A DNA stretch of 17,303 nt from Ignavibacteriales bacterium (GCA_027349615.1 DAIEML010000016.1:1-17303); one strand, 5' to 3'. Counted from the first letter of the stretch, positions 7,029-15,661 are shown. Made by a program: numbers and translations. The notes: a model not told the origin generated them from the letters alone.

Positions 7029-9056
7029 ATGAAAACTTTCCTAACTCTTATTCTGTTTATTCCATTTATACTTTTCGCACAAACAAAACATCCGCTAACT
7101 GTTGATGATTTGTGGTCGATGAAAAGAATCGGCACTTTTGAACTTTCACCGGATGGAAAAACAATTGCTTTTTCTGTTACAACATATAGCATGGATGAAA
7201 ACAAAGGCACCACCAATATTTATTTAATTAATTCTGACGGAACAAATCTTCACTCATTAAACAATTCTAGGAAAAGTGAATCTTCGCCTAAATTTTCTGC
7301 AGATGGAAAAAAGATTGCATACTTGGCTGATGATCAAATTCATACTTGTAATATAGATGGTTCTGATGATCAACAGGTAACCAATCTTTATACAGGTGTT
7401 GATGATTTTCGCTGGTCGCACGACGGCAAAAAATTTCTTATTATCTCTTCAGTTTACCCCGATTGCGGATCGCAGGATTGCAACAAGAAAAAAGATGAAC
7501 TGAAAAAAGAAACCAAAGTTGACGTAAGAGTTATTACTCATTTGATGTATCGGCAGTGGAATAGATGGCTGAATGATAAAAGAAGTCATTTGTTTTTGTT
7601 TGATGCTTCATCAAAAGAATATTTTGATTTAAATTATTTAATGCATAATGACGTTCCTCCGCTGGATTTAGGAAGTGAAAATGATTTTAATTTCTCTCCG
7701 AATGATAAAGAAATTGCATACACAATGAATCCGAATTCAGTTGTTGCAAACAGTACAAATAATGAAGTTTATACTGTAAATGTTTCTGATATAAAGAAAG
7801 ATGAAAAAGCTCCGGCAAAGAAAATTTCTGAAAGTAAAGGAAATGATAATCAGCCGGTCTATTCACCAGATGGTAAATACATTGCATTTACATCGATGCT
7901 TGTACCTGGACATGAATCTGATCAGCAGTTTTTGATTTTATATGACCGACAAACCGGAAAATTAAAAAATATTACCAAAGGCTTTGATAGATCGATAGCT
8001 GAAATTGTTTGGTCGCCGGATTCAAAAGAAATTTATTTTACCGCAAATAATGAAATCTTCAATTCAGTTTACAAAATAGATGTCAACACTGGCAAAATAA
8101 AGTTGATTTTGAAAGATCACAGCAACACCGGATTAGCTTTATCAAATGATGGAAAAACGATTTATTTCAAACAGCAAAGATCAACATTGCCGTATGAAAT
8201 TTTTTCAATGAATAATGACGGCGGAGACATTAAACAGATTACAAACATTAACAAAGATCTTTTGGCAAACATTGAAATGATTCCGCTTGAAACTTTTTGG
8301 TGCAACGGTGCTGATGGGAAAAAAATTCAATCGATTTTGGTTAAACCGCCATTCTTTGATCCTTCAAAAAAATATCCAATGATATTTTTAATCCATGGTG
8401 GACCGCAGGGGCATTGGGAAGATGATTTTCATTATCGCTGGAATACAGAATTATTTGCTTCAAAAGGTTACGTTGTAATTGCGCCCAATCCAACAGGAAG
8501 CACCGGTTACGGACAGAAGTTTACAAATGACATTTCGAAAGATTGGGGTGGAAGGCCGTATCATGATTTGATGGATGTTTATGATTATGCAGTAAAGAAT
8601 TTTAAATATATTGATCCAAAAAATACTTTTGCTGCAGGCGCTTCTTACGGCGGATATATGATAAACTGGCTTGAGGGACACACAAACAGATTCAATGCTG
8701 TAGTTTCTCACGACGGAGTTTTTAATACAGAAAGTATGTGGGGAACAACTGAAGAATTGTGGTTCCCTGAATGGGAATTTGGCGGAACACCTTGGCAGAA
8801 TAGAAAACTATATGAAAAATGGAATCCGGAAAGATTTATTCAAAATGCAAAAACTCCAATGCTTGTAGTTGAAGGAGCGCATGATTATCGAGTGCCGGAA
8901 GAGCAAGCATTTCAATTATTTTCTTCATTGCAGAGGCTTGGAGTAGAAAGTAAATTTTTATATTTCCCTGAAGAATTTCATTTTGTTGTAAAACCCCAAG
9001 ATGCGCGTTTTTGGTGGAACTCAATTTTTGATTGGTATGAGAAACATAAAAAATAG
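7029..9056 (+). CDS. Secreted S9-family serine peptidase (prolyl oligopeptidase / dipeptidyl or acyl-aminoacyl peptidase type)
   Basis: The 675-residue protein has a signal peptide (about 1-18, ending F-A-Q) and probably acts in the periplasm or at the surface on oligopeptides. Residues about 25-400 form a beta-propeller with repeated W-S-x-D/P-D-G-K-like strands (for example F-S-A-D-G-K-K-I-A-Y and Y-S-P-D-G-K-Y-I-A-F). Residues about 420-675 are the alpha/beta-hydrolase domain. The catalytic triad is visible: Ser539 in G-A-S-Y-G-G-Y, Asp619 in H-D-Y-R-V-P, and His651 in P-E-E-F-H-F-V. The oxyanion region is H-G-G-P-Q-G-H. Length and order match the S9C group common in Bacteroidota. Exact cleavage preference (dipeptide release or acyl-peptide hydrolysis) is unknown. 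The start follows AGAGGG. It may supply peptides to transporters such as the OPT protein in this window, but that link is inference. Confidence 0.92.
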   Translation: MKTFLTLILFIPFILFAQTKHPLTVDDLWSMKRIGTFELSPDGKTIAFSVTTYSMDENKGTTNIYLINSDGTNLHSLNNSRKSESSPKFSADGKKIAYLADDQIHTCNIDGSDDQQVTNLYTGVDDFRWSHDGKKFLIISSVYPDCGSQDCNKKKDELKKETKVDVRVITHLMYRQWNRWLNDKRSHLFLFDASSKEYFDLNYLMHNDVPPLDLGSENDFNFSPNDKEIAYTMNPNSVVANSTNNEVYTVNVSDIKKDEKAPAKKISESKGNDNQPVYSPDGKYIAFTSMLVPGHESDQQFLILYDRQTGKLKNITKGFDRSIAEIVWSPDSKEIYFTANNEIFNSVYKIDVNTGKIKLILKDHSNTGLALSNDGKTIYFKQQRSTLPYEIFSMNNDGGDIKQITNINKDLLANIEMIPLETFWCNGADGKKIQSILVKPPFFDPSKKYPMIFLIHGGPQGHWEDDFHYRWNTELFASKGYVVIAPNPTGSTGYGQKFTNDISKDWGGRPYHDLMDVYDYAVKNFKYIDPKNTFAAGASYGGYMINWLEGHTNRFNAVVSHDGVFNTESMWGTTEELWFPEWEFGGTPWQNRKLYEKWNPERFIQNAKTPMLVVEGAHDYRVPEEQAFQLFSSLQRLGVESKFLYFPEEFHFVVKPQDARFWWNSIFDWYEKHKK

Positions 9057-9064
9057 GAGGAGTT

Positions 9065-9445
9065 ATGACCGAATACGATTTTGAGCTTGATGAATCGAAG
9101 GATCTTGCTTCACTAGATTTTGGAGGCAAGACCGAAGAAGAAGTTAAAGAAAATGTAAAATATGTTGAAGGAAATTTGTGGTCGAAGCTTGAACGTGTCG
9201 GAAAGAAAATTTCTTTTGCGAAAGATATTTTAGCACTTGTAAGATATATGCGTGATCCAAATGTTTCTTGGCATAGAAAGGCAATTGTAACCGCCGGGCT
9301 GATTTATTTTATTAGTCCGGTTGATGCAATCCCAGATATTACTCCGCTCATAGGTTATTTAGATGATCTTGGAGTTATAATGGCTTTGCTAAAATTCCTT
9401 GGTCATGAACTTGTTCCATATTATAATGCAAATTATAGGTCATAG
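9065..9445 (+). CDS. DUF1232 (YkvA-like) membrane protein
   Basis: This 126-residue protein carries the DUF1232 domain at about 66-103, with the typical run of a short helix, then Y-F-I-S-P-V-D-A-I-P-D and a Y-L-D-D-L-G motif. The molecular function of DUF1232 is not established; members are small proteins with one or two membrane-embedded helices, here near 72-84 and 101-113. The N-terminal 45 residues are acidic and probably soluble. Translation is strongly supported: AGGAGGAG (9055-9062) overlaps the TAG of the peptidase gene and lies just before the ATG. The 8-base gap to the peptidase gene implies one transcript, though no functional tie is obvious. Confidence 0.85.
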   Translation: MTEYDFELDESKDLASLDFGGKTEEEVKENVKYVEGNLWSKLERVGKKISFAKDILALVRYMRDPNVSWHRKAIVTAGLIYFISPVDAIPDITPLIGYLDDLGVIMALLKFLGHELVPYYNANYRS

Positions 9446-9493
9446 AAAATTTCAATCTATTAAAGAATTACAAAAAATATATTTTTAAAAATC

Positions 9494-10027
9494 ATGAACT
9501 TCAAAGTAAAGAAAAGCGAAAAATTATTTCACGGAAAAGTTTTTGATCTTCAAGTTGATCAAATTGAATATGACAGTGGAAATTTAAGTGTTAGGGAAAC
9601 TGCCTTACATCCCGGCGGCGCAGTTGCAGTGCCAGTTAAGAGCGATGGAAAAATTATTTTTGTAAAACAATTTAGGTATCCGCTTCAAAAATATTTAATT
9701 GAATTACCGGCGGGAAAGCTTAACAAAAATGAAGACCCTTTTATTTGTGCAGTTCGCGAACTTGAAGAAGAAACTGGATACAAAGCCGGTAAAGTTGAAA
9801 AGCTTGGTGCGATTTGTACAACCCCAGGCTTTTGCACGGAAATTTTGCACATCTATATTGCATTGGATTTAATCCCCGGAAATCATAATCGAGAGGAAGG
9901 CGAATATGGAATGGAAATTCACGAATATACTTTGGCTGAAGTTGAAGAAAAAATAAAAAGTGGAGAAATAATTGATGCAAAAACTATTTGCGGAATTCAT
10001 TTGGCAAAAAATTATATAAACCATTAA
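9494..10027 (+). CDS. Nudix hydrolase, ADP-ribose pyrophosphatase type
   Basis: This 177-residue enzyme probably hydrolyses ADP-ribose (or a similar nucleoside diphosphate sugar) to AMP and ribose 5-phosphate in the cytoplasm. The full Nudix box lies at 74-96: Gly74, Glu80, then R-E-L-E-E-E-T-G-Y at 88-96, matching G-x5-E-x7-R-E-U-x-E-E-x-G-U. The block before it (V-K-Q-F-R-Y-P, then I-E-L-P-A-G) and the C-T-T-P-G-F after it are those of the ADP-ribose pyrophosphatase subfamily (NudF/YqkG-like). The length is typical. No Shine-Dalgarno is visible; an A/T-rich leader of 48 bases separates it from the DUF1232 gene. recN begins 14 bases after its stop, so the two are probably cotranscribed. Confidence 0.9.
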   Translation: MNFKVKKSEKLFHGKVFDLQVDQIEYDSGNLSVRETALHPGGAVAVPVKSDGKIIFVKQFRYPLQKYLIELPAGKLNKNEDPFICAVRELEEETGYKAGKVEKLGAICTTPGFCTEILHIYIALDLIPGNHNREEGEYGMEIHEYTLAEVEEKIKSGEIIDAKTICGIHLAKNYINH

Positions 10028-10041
10028 AATCATTTTAGTGT

Positions 10042-11745
10042 ATGTTAAAATCACTTCAAGTAAAAGATTACGCTTTGATTGAACACATTGATGTGGAGTT
10101 TGGAAGCGGATTAAATATAATTACTGGTGAAACCGGAGCCGGTAAATCAATTTTAATCGATGCAATGAGCTTGCTGCTTGGTGAAAGAGCTTCGACTGAA
10201 GTTGTGAGAAAAGGTGCAGCGAAATCGGTTGTTGAAGGAATATTTGACGTTGAAAAAAATAAAAAAGTAAAAAATATTTTAGAGAAAAACGAAATAGAAT
10301 TTTCTTCTGAATTAATTTTGAGAAGAGAAATTTCAGTTAAAGGTTCCAATCGATGTTTTATAAACGATACTCCGGTATCTCTTTCTTTAATAAAAGATGT
10401 TGGAAATTTATTGGTTGATTTGCATGGACAGCACGAGCATCAATCACTTCTAAGAACGGAAACTCATATTGATTTTCTTGATGAATACGGAAACCTTGAA
10501 GATCAAGTTGAAAATTATAAGAAAGTTTTCCATCAATTAAATAGGTTGATTAGCGAATTAAATGAACTGAAAGACAAAGAATCAATCTTGAAAGAAAAAA
10601 AAGATTTATATGCATTTCAGATAAAAGAGATTGATAGCTGTTCACCGGAAGAAGGTGAGGAGGAGAGTCTGAATGAGGAACTTAATATTCTTGAAAATTC
10701 AGAAAAACTTCTTGAATTAACGAATTCTATTTATGAAGAACTTTATGATTCGGAAAATTCGGTAAACGACAAGCTAGGGGAAATTCAAAATGATATAATT
10801 GAGCTGAGTAAAATTGATAAATCTTTTTCGGAAACTTTAAATGAATATGAATCTGCTTTAACATTAATAAAAGATATTTCAAAATTTATAAGAGATTATA
10901 AATCAAATATTGATCTTGAACCGCAAAAGCTTGATGAATTGAGAGAACGTCTTGGAGCCATAAATCTTTTAAAGAAAAAATACGGCGGCACTGTTAAAGC
11001 AGTTCTTGAACACAGAAAAAAAATCGGCGACGAATTTAATTTGGCTGAATACTTTTCAGAAAGCATTTCTCAAATTGAAAATCAAATAAGTGATGTAAGA
11101 ACAAAATGTGGTGCTGCTGCGGAAGTTATTTCAAAAAATAGAAAAGAGACTGCTAAGAAAATTCATAAAGAAGTTAAAGAAGCGCTAAAATATCTCGGAA
11201 TAGAAAACTCTGAGTTTAAAGTTAAAATTGAACAACAATTAGCTGATAAAGAAAGTGAAAATTTTATATCTGTAAACGGGAAAAATTATAGGTACAATAA
11301 TTCAGGTTATGATGAAGTTGAATTTTTTATTTCTACAAACTTAGGAGAAGACCCAAAGCCGCTTGTGAAGGTTGCTTCCGGCGGCGAAGTTTCCAGAATT
11401 ATGCTGGCTCTAAAAACGATTCTAGCTAAAAACGATAAACTTCCATTATTAATTTTTGATGAAATTGATACTGGCGTAAGCGGACGAATTGCACAGAAGG
11501 TTGGACAATCTTTAAAATCTTTAGCATCATTTCATCAAATAATTTCAATAACACATCTCCCCCAAATTGCCGGGCTAGCAGATCAACATTTTTCTGTTGA
11601 AAAGAAACAAAATGAAGATCGGGTTGTAAGTTCGATTAAAAAATTAAGAGATGATGAGAGAATTAAAGAAGTTGCAAAACTTATGAGCGGTGAAAAAGTT
11701 ACAGAAGCAAGCTTGAATGGTGCAAAAGAATTAATGGGGTTTTAA
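10042..11745 (+). CDS. recN: DNA repair protein RecN
   Basis: RecN is an SMC-like ATPase that acts early in recombinational repair of double-strand breaks, holding DNA ends or sister molecules together. The 567-residue protein has the full layout: the N-terminal ATPase half with Walker A G-E-T-G-A-G-K-S at 29-36, and D-L-H-G-Q-H-E-H (about 126-133), the RecN-typical Q-loop region. A charged Lys/Glu-rich coiled coil of roughly 200 residues follows, interrupted in the middle. The C-terminal half then carries the ABC signature A-S-G-G-E-V-S-R (445-452), Walker B I-F-D-E-I-D with Asp473 and Glu474, and the D-loop/H-loop region around I-T-H-L-P-Q-I-A. Length is normal (550-570). It follows the Nudix gene by 14 bases, without a Shine-Dalgarno. 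No LexA-type box was recognised upstream. Confidence 0.96.
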   Translation: MLKSLQVKDYALIEHIDVEFGSGLNIITGETGAGKSILIDAMSLLLGERASTEVVRKGAAKSVVEGIFDVEKNKKVKNILEKNEIEFSSELILRREISVKGSNRCFINDTPVSLSLIKDVGNLLVDLHGQHEHQSLLRTETHIDFLDEYGNLEDQVENYKKVFHQLNRLISELNELKDKESILKEKKDLYAFQIKEIDSCSPEEGEEESLNEELNILENSEKLLELTNSIYEELYDSENSVNDKLGEIQNDIIELSKIDKSFSETLNEYESALTLIKDISKFIRDYKSNIDLEPQKLDELRERLGAINLLKKKYGGTVKAVLEHRKKIGDEFNLAEYFSESISQIENQISDVRTKCGAAAEVISKNRKETAKKIHKEVKEALKYLGIENSEFKVKIEQQLADKESENFISVNGKNYRYNNSGYDEVEFFISTNLGEDPKPLVKVASGGEVSRIMLALKTILAKNDKLPLLIFDEIDTGVSGRIAQKVGQSLKSLASFHQIISITHLPQIAGLADQHFSVEKKQNEDRVVSSIKKLRDDERIKEVAKLMSGEKVTEASLNGAKELMGF

Positions 11746-11916
11746 GAAAATATTCTTCCATTTAAATTATTTCAAAAGTGAACTTCTCGAAATATTGTTT
11801 TCTTATGAGAACTATATTATCCAAATAATTCAATATCAATTGCCTGTTAAAATTTTTCAAAAATTTCTGCAAAGATTTTTTACTTTCAAATAGTTATGTT
11901 TAATTACATTAAGGGT

Positions 11917-11922
11917 TATAAT
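11917..11922 (+). promoter_or_regulatory. TATAAT box upstream of hemW, tentative promoter
   Basis: A TATAAT lies 28 bases before the hemW start, in a 204-base A/T-rich gap between recN and hemW. No convincing -35 box is found 16-18 bases upstream. A TATGTTTA (11895-11902) is an alternative, near-match to the Bacteroidota box TAnnTTTG. I see no small gene or strong hairpin in the rest of this gap. Confidence 0.3.
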
Positions 11923-11949
11923 TAGAAATTAGATTTTAAAATTGAAACA

Positions 11950-13080
11950 ATGAAAGATTCGGCATTATATATTCATATTCCTTTTTGCGATCATAAGTGC
12001 GTTTACTGCGACTTTTATTCGATAATTACGTCTGACAATATTTTAGCTTTCCTTTCAGCATTGAAAAAAGAGATTAAGAATTATTCAAAAATATTTTCAG
12101 ATGATAGAATATTCACGTCAATATTCTTTGGCGGTGGAACACCTTCTTTAATGGAACCGGAATTTATTAAGGAAATTATCGATGCGTTGAAAGAAAATTA
12201 CAACATTAGTAAGGATGTTGAAATTACTCTTGAAACAAATCCTGGAACAGTTGATAAAAAAAAATTAAGTGAATTTAAAAATATTGGAATAAACAGATTG
12301 AGCATTGGAATTCAGTCATTTGATGACGATGATTTAAAATTCCTTACAAGAATTCATAACGAGCAAACTGCTGTTGAAACTATTAAAACTGCAAACAAGA
12401 TTGGATATGAAAATATAAATATTGATTTGATTTTTAATTTACCAAAACAAACCAAAGCCAAGTGGATGAAAAATTTAGTTAAAGCTGTTGAACTTCCAAT
12501 TAAACATATTTCCGCATACAGTTTGATATTAGAAAGAGGAACAATTTTAAATAAAATGGTACTAGATGGAAAAGTTAAAATTCAAGATGATGATTACGAT
12601 GCTGAGCTTTATGAATTGACAATTGACTTTTTGGAAGATCACAATTTTATTCAATATGAAGTTTCTAACTTTTGCAAATCTGGTTTTGAATGCAGACATA
12701 ATAATGCTTATTGGCATTACAATGATTACTTAAGTTTTGGGCCTTCATCACATTCTTTTATTAACAACAAAAGATGGTGGAATTTTTCTTCATTAAAAAG
12801 ATATATAATTGAAATAGAAAAAAATGGATTTGCGATTGCTGGTTCTGAAATGATTAATGACGAAATGGCATTGCGAGAATACGTGATGCTTGCTCTTAGA
12901 AGTGATGGGTTAAAGCTAAATGATTTTGGCAAAAGATTTGGCGAAGATTGGATTAATCAAAAACATGATTATCTAAAAAAATTGTCTAAACAAAATTTAG
13001 TTTTGATCGATGGAACAACTTATCGTCTTACAAAAAAAGGCTACGCCATTTGTGATGAAATTTTAGCGAGCCTTTTATAA
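11950..13080 (+). CDS. hemW: Radical SAM heme chaperone HemW
   Basis: HemW is a radical-SAM protein related to the oxygen-independent coproporphyrinogen III oxidase HemN, and is thought to bind and deliver heme to membrane enzymes. The 376-residue length is typical. The [4Fe-4S] motif is Cys13-x3-Cys17-x2-Cys20 followed by D-F. The Phe at 22, where HemN has a fourth cysteine, favours HemW over a true oxidase. Further marks are G-G-G-T-P-S (61-66), I-G-I-Q-S-F, and H-N-N-A-Y-W, the H-N-x-x-Y-W motif linked to heme binding in HemW. The C-terminal part is the winged-helix HemN-C region. No Shine-Dalgarno precedes the ATG; the conserved strand begins at residue 6, which supports this start. Its last codons form one side of the hairpin shared with the convergent pafA operon. 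Confidence 0.93.
   Translation: MKDSALYIHIPFCDHKCVYCDFYSIITSDNILAFLSALKKEIKNYSKIFSDDRIFTSIFFGGGTPSLMEPEFIKEIIDALKENYNISKDVEITLETNPGTVDKKKLSEFKNIGINRLSIGIQSFDDDDLKFLTRIHNEQTAVETIKTANKIGYENINIDLIFNLPKQTKAKWMKNLVKAVELPIKHISAYSLILERGTILNKMVLDGKVKIQDDDYDAELYELTIDFLEDHNFIQYEVSNFCKSGFECRHNNAYWHYNDYLSFGPSSHSFINNKRWWNFSSLKRYIIEIEKNGFAIAGSEMINDEMALREYVMLALRSDGLKLNDFGKRFGEDWINQKHDYLKKLSKQNLVLIDGTTYRLTKKGYAICDEILASLL
13035..13076. terminator. Hairpin inside the 3' end of hemW, probable bidirectional terminator
   Basis: AAAAGGCT-a-CGC (13035-13046, one bulged A) pairs with GCGAGCCTTTT (13066-13076) around a 19-base loop. On the minus strand the stem is followed directly by a run of seven T (plus-strand A at 13032-13038), a classical intrinsic terminator for the pafA operon, placed 21 bases past its stop. 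On the plus strand it is followed by a T-rich stretch after the hemW stop. The signal is thus written within hemW codons. Confidence 0.55.
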
Positions 13081-13096
13081 TAATATTTTATTTTTA

Positions 13097-14725
13097 TTAC
13101 TTAATCAGCGGAATACCAATGCACGCTGATGGTTCAGAAATTTTCAAAAGATCAGCAATAGTTGCAGCAATATCTACGATATAAACGGGAGTATTAACAG
13201 TTTGTTTTGGAACATGCCAACCGTAAAAAATCATCGGAACATGCGTATCATAATTATAAGGTGCGCCGTGAGTAGTTCCTTTTTTTAGAAAAGACATTAA
13301 ATAACCTGGCTGAAGCGTAATTGCAATATCACCGGAACGTGCAGGGTTAAAACCATTTAAAGTTAAATTTGTTGAAGTGCGGTTAGGCGTTTGCATTTCT
13401 AGATCATCTCTTGTAAAGATTGATGCAATCGCCGGGAAAGTATTGCGCAAATAATCAGCGTAACTTTGTTCAACTTTGTGAATATTTAGATTTTTATCCG
13501 CGATTAAATTATGGTTTAAAAATATTTGGTTATTGGAGAAATTTTCAATAAGATTTTTATCTCCAAAATTTCTAATCGTAAATTGATTTAACGAATCCAT
13601 TGCTTTTTTATAATTCAATTCACCGGTAGGAAGATTATGTTCTTTTAAATATCCGGGTGTATCAAGAGCGCCGTGATCTGCTGTGAAAAATAAAAGATAA
13701 TTTCCTTTACCGACTTGTTTATCCAAAGCTTTAAGTAAATCTGCAATTTGAGAATCAAGCTTTATATAAGTGTCTTCCAACTCGTAAGAATAATTTCCGT
13801 ATGCGTGGCCTATAAAATCTGTTGATGAAAAGCTGATTGCAAGAAAATCAGTTTCGTTTTCTTTTCCCAAATTTTCATTCTTCAAAGCAGCTTTTACAAA
13901 CTCTTCAACTAATTGATTTCCAAAGGGAGTTGATTCCAAAATTCCGTATTTATTTTTCGGTTTTACATTTGTGAATGAATGCGGGAATGAAGTTTTGCCT
14001 TCCGAAAAAACATCATTTTCATAAGGTGATTCATCCGGGTCAGAAATTTGATAATCAGAAATAGGCTTGGATAATTTCCATTTCTCCGATAAATATTTAT
14101 CAGCTAATTTTTTTTCATTAAAATCTTCAACCCACTTTGGAAGTGATTTGATGTAATATGATGATGAAATGAAATTCCCGGTTTTGTTATCATACCAGAA
14201 TGCAGAATTTGCCCAATGTCCGCCAGGCAAAATTGCCGCACGATCTTTTAAAGAAATGGTTATGACCTTTGATCTTCCACTGGTTGCTAATTTAATTTGA
14301 TCAGTTATTGTTGTTGCTAATAAATTTTTGGGTGACATTTCACCTTCATCGTCATTGCTTCCAATACTTTTTTCGGTTGTATCATTTACACAATAAATCA
14401 TTTTCATTTTAGATTTATCGTACCAGTCATTAGCAATTATTCCGTGGTAAAATGGAGTTGTCCCGGTATAAATTGATGTATGTCCGGGAGCAGTGTAAGT
14501 TGGCACATAATTAAAATGTGCATATGTGAAATTAGATCCTTCTTTCATTAATCTTTTAAAACCATCATTACCAAAGTATTGATTAAAGCGATAAAGATAA
14601 TCGTATCGCATCTGATCAATTACAATTCCCACAACCAATTTTGGTCTTTCAATCTTTTGCGGAAAAATAAAATTGTTTGACAGAAATAAAATTAAAATTA
14701 GAATTAAACTGATTTTTGCTTTCAT
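13097..14725 (-). CDS. pafA: PafA-type alkaline phosphatase (secreted phosphomonoesterase)
   Basis: This 542-residue enzyme of the alkaline phosphatase superfamily should hydrolyse phosphomonoesters in the periplasm, using two zinc ions and a threonine nucleophile. A signal peptide covers about 1-22. All residues known from the Flavobacteriia PafA structure are found at nearly the same numbers: metal ligands Asp37, Asp303, His307, Asp350, His351 and His486, nucleophile Thr78 (in T-Y-T-A-P-G-H), and the phosphate-binding Asn99, Lys160 and Arg162 (S-L-K-D-R). The Lys/Arg pair separates monoesterases from the related phosphodiesterases (NPP), so monoesterase activity is likely. The start has GAGGAA 5 bases upstream. 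It is the third gene of an operon, 24 bases after the HAD phosphatase gene. PafA enzymes elsewhere are often made regardless of phosphate level; no Pho box was recognised here. Confidence 0.92.
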   Translation of the reverse strand: MKAKISLILILILFLSNNFIFPQKIERPKLVVGIVIDQMRYDYLYRFNQYFGNDGFKRLMKEGSNFTYAHFNYVPTYTAPGHTSIYTGTTPFYHGIIANDWYDKSKMKMIYCVNDTTEKSIGSNDDEGEMSPKNLLATTITDQIKLATSGRSKVITISLKDRAAILPGGHWANSAFWYDNKTGNFISSSYYIKSLPKWVEDFNEKKLADKYLSEKWKLSKPISDYQISDPDESPYENDVFSEGKTSFPHSFTNVKPKNKYGILESTPFGNQLVEEFVKAALKNENLGKENETDFLAISFSSTDFIGHAYGNYSYELEDTYIKLDSQIADLLKALDKQVGKGNYLLFFTADHGALDTPGYLKEHNLPTGELNYKKAMDSLNQFTIRNFGDKNLIENFSNNQIFLNHNLIADKNLNIHKVEQSYADYLRNTFPAIASIFTRDDLEMQTPNRTSTNLTLNGFNPARSGDIAITLQPGYLMSFLKKGTTHGAPYNYDTHVPMIFYGWHVPKQTVNTPVYIVDIAATIADLLKISEPSACIGIPLIK

Positions 14726-14749
14726 ATAAATTCCTCAGAATAAAATTCT

Positions 14750-15409
14750 TTATTGTTTTAAAGTAAAATCTTTCAATTCAGAAATATTATAGATTATAGT
14801 ATCGGGATTTTCTTTTTTTAGTTGTTCATTTGTCCGGTAGCCGTACGCAGCTCCGCAAGTTTTCGTTCCCGCATTTTTACCGCATTGAATATCGAGTTCT
14901 GTATCGCCAACCATCAAAGTATTTTCAGCTTTAATTTGCAGTTCATTACAAATGTGTAAGAGAGGCTCAGCAGATGGTTTATTCGCAATCCCGTTTCTTC
15001 TTCCCATAACCAAAGAAAAATATTTTCGCAATCTAAAGTGATCTATAATTTTATCTGCCTGACTTTGCATTTTTGTTGTAAGTAAAGAAATGTGAATGTC
15101 GTTATCATTTAAAAATTGCAAAGTATCAATTACACCGGGATATATTTTTGATTCATTTATAAAATCGAAATAGTAATCTTTATAAATGCTGATGAATTTT
15201 TCAAAATCATTTACCGGAATATTCATTTCATGAAATATGTCGATGAAGTGTTGTCCGATTCGATTGAAAAATTCATTTTCATTTACAACTGTTTCTATTT
15301 CTAATTTTCGTAGAGCTTTTATTGTAGTTTTATAGATTGTCTGGTAAGAATCGATTATTGTGCCATCTAAATCGAAGGTAACAAGTTTAACAGAAGAAAA
15401 ATTGATCAT
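14750..15409 (-). CDS. HAD-superfamily hydrolase, phosphoglycolate-phosphatase-like
   Basis: This 219-residue cytoplasmic phosphatase belongs to HAD subfamily IA, in the phosphoglycolate phosphatase / beta-phosphoglucomutase group. The four motifs are complete: motif I D-L-D-G-T with Asp13 (nucleophile) and Asp15, motif II Thr111 (L-L-T-T), motif III Lys144 (N-K-P), and motif IV G-D-T-E-L-D with Asp169 and Asp173. A small alpha-helical cap of type C1 lies between about residues 18 and 85. The closing A-G-T-K-T-C-G-A-A-Y-G-Y is typical of Gph-like proteins. The substrate cannot be fixed: phosphoglycolate, pyrophosphate or another small phosphoester is possible. Its ATG overlaps the TGA of the small cysteine-rich gene upstream (ATGA, 15406-15409), so the two are translationally coupled. 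pafA follows after 24 bases. Confidence 0.88.
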   Translation of the reverse strand: MINFSSVKLVTFDLDGTIIDSYQTIYKTTIKALRKLEIETVVNENEFFNRIGQHFIDIFHEMNIPVNDFEKFISIYKDYYFDFINESKIYPGVIDTLQFLNDNDIHISLLTTKMQSQADKIIDHFRLRKYFSLVMGRRNGIANKPSAEPLLHICNELQIKAENTLMVGDTELDIQCGKNAGTKTCGAAYGYRTNEQLKKENPDTIIYNISELKDFTLKQ

Positions 15410-15615
15410 TGATTTATTTCTGATTGAGAGTTTAGAGAATTTGATGATTCGATATTACATTGTTCGCCGCGACAGCATTCATCTATATTAGTTCCGCAAA
15501 TTGAACATTGGCCATGCCCGTGAATCCATATTATTTGTGCTGGCTGTCCACACCATTGACATACAATTAAATTTTGATTTGAAGATTTTTCTTGCGGAGT
15601 TTGTTTAAAGTTCAT
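15406..15615 (-). CDS. Small cysteine-rich protein, probable zinc ribbon, unknown function
   Basis: This 69-residue protein has no family I can name. It carries seven cysteines: Cys19-x2-Cys22 and Cys37-x2-Cys40 as a likely zinc-binding pair of knuckles, then Cys47-Cys48 and Cys53. Two histidines (His32, His34) stand before the second pair. The ends are polar and low in complexity (Ser, Asn, Gln), with no signal peptide, so it should be cytoplasmic. It opens the operon with the HAD phosphatase and pafA, and its stop overlaps the start of the phosphatase gene. It could be a metal-binding accessory or regulator, or an unrelated small protein; a metal link to the zinc enzyme PafA is only a guess. 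The reading frame is believable because of the cysteine spacing, the overlap and a good promoter upstream. Confidence 0.75.
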   Translation of the reverse strand: MNFKQTPQEKSSNQNLIVCQWCGQPAQIIWIHGHGQCSICGTNIDECCRGEQCNIESSNSLNSQSEINQ

Positions 15616-15661
15616 AATTTATTCACGAGTTAAAATAATTATAAAAACTTTAGCTGACAAC

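Noticed and set aside
8460..9129. Minus-strand reading frames within the peptidase gene, and similar ones opposite recN, hemW, rsmI and the OPT gene
   Set aside because: They lie wholly or almost wholly within well-supported genes, lack recognisable domains and ribosome binding sites, and have unusual residue composition; they are shadows of the real genes.
11743..11757. AAGAA-aata-TTCTT as a terminator of recN
   Set aside because: Only five A/T-rich base pairs with no T-run after it; too weak to call.
13097..14725. Assignment as a phosphodiesterase or sulfatase of the alkaline phosphatase superfamily
   Set aside because: The Lys160/Arg162 pair and Asn99 are those of PafA phosphomonoesterases, and there is no sulfatase C/S-x-P-x-R motif.
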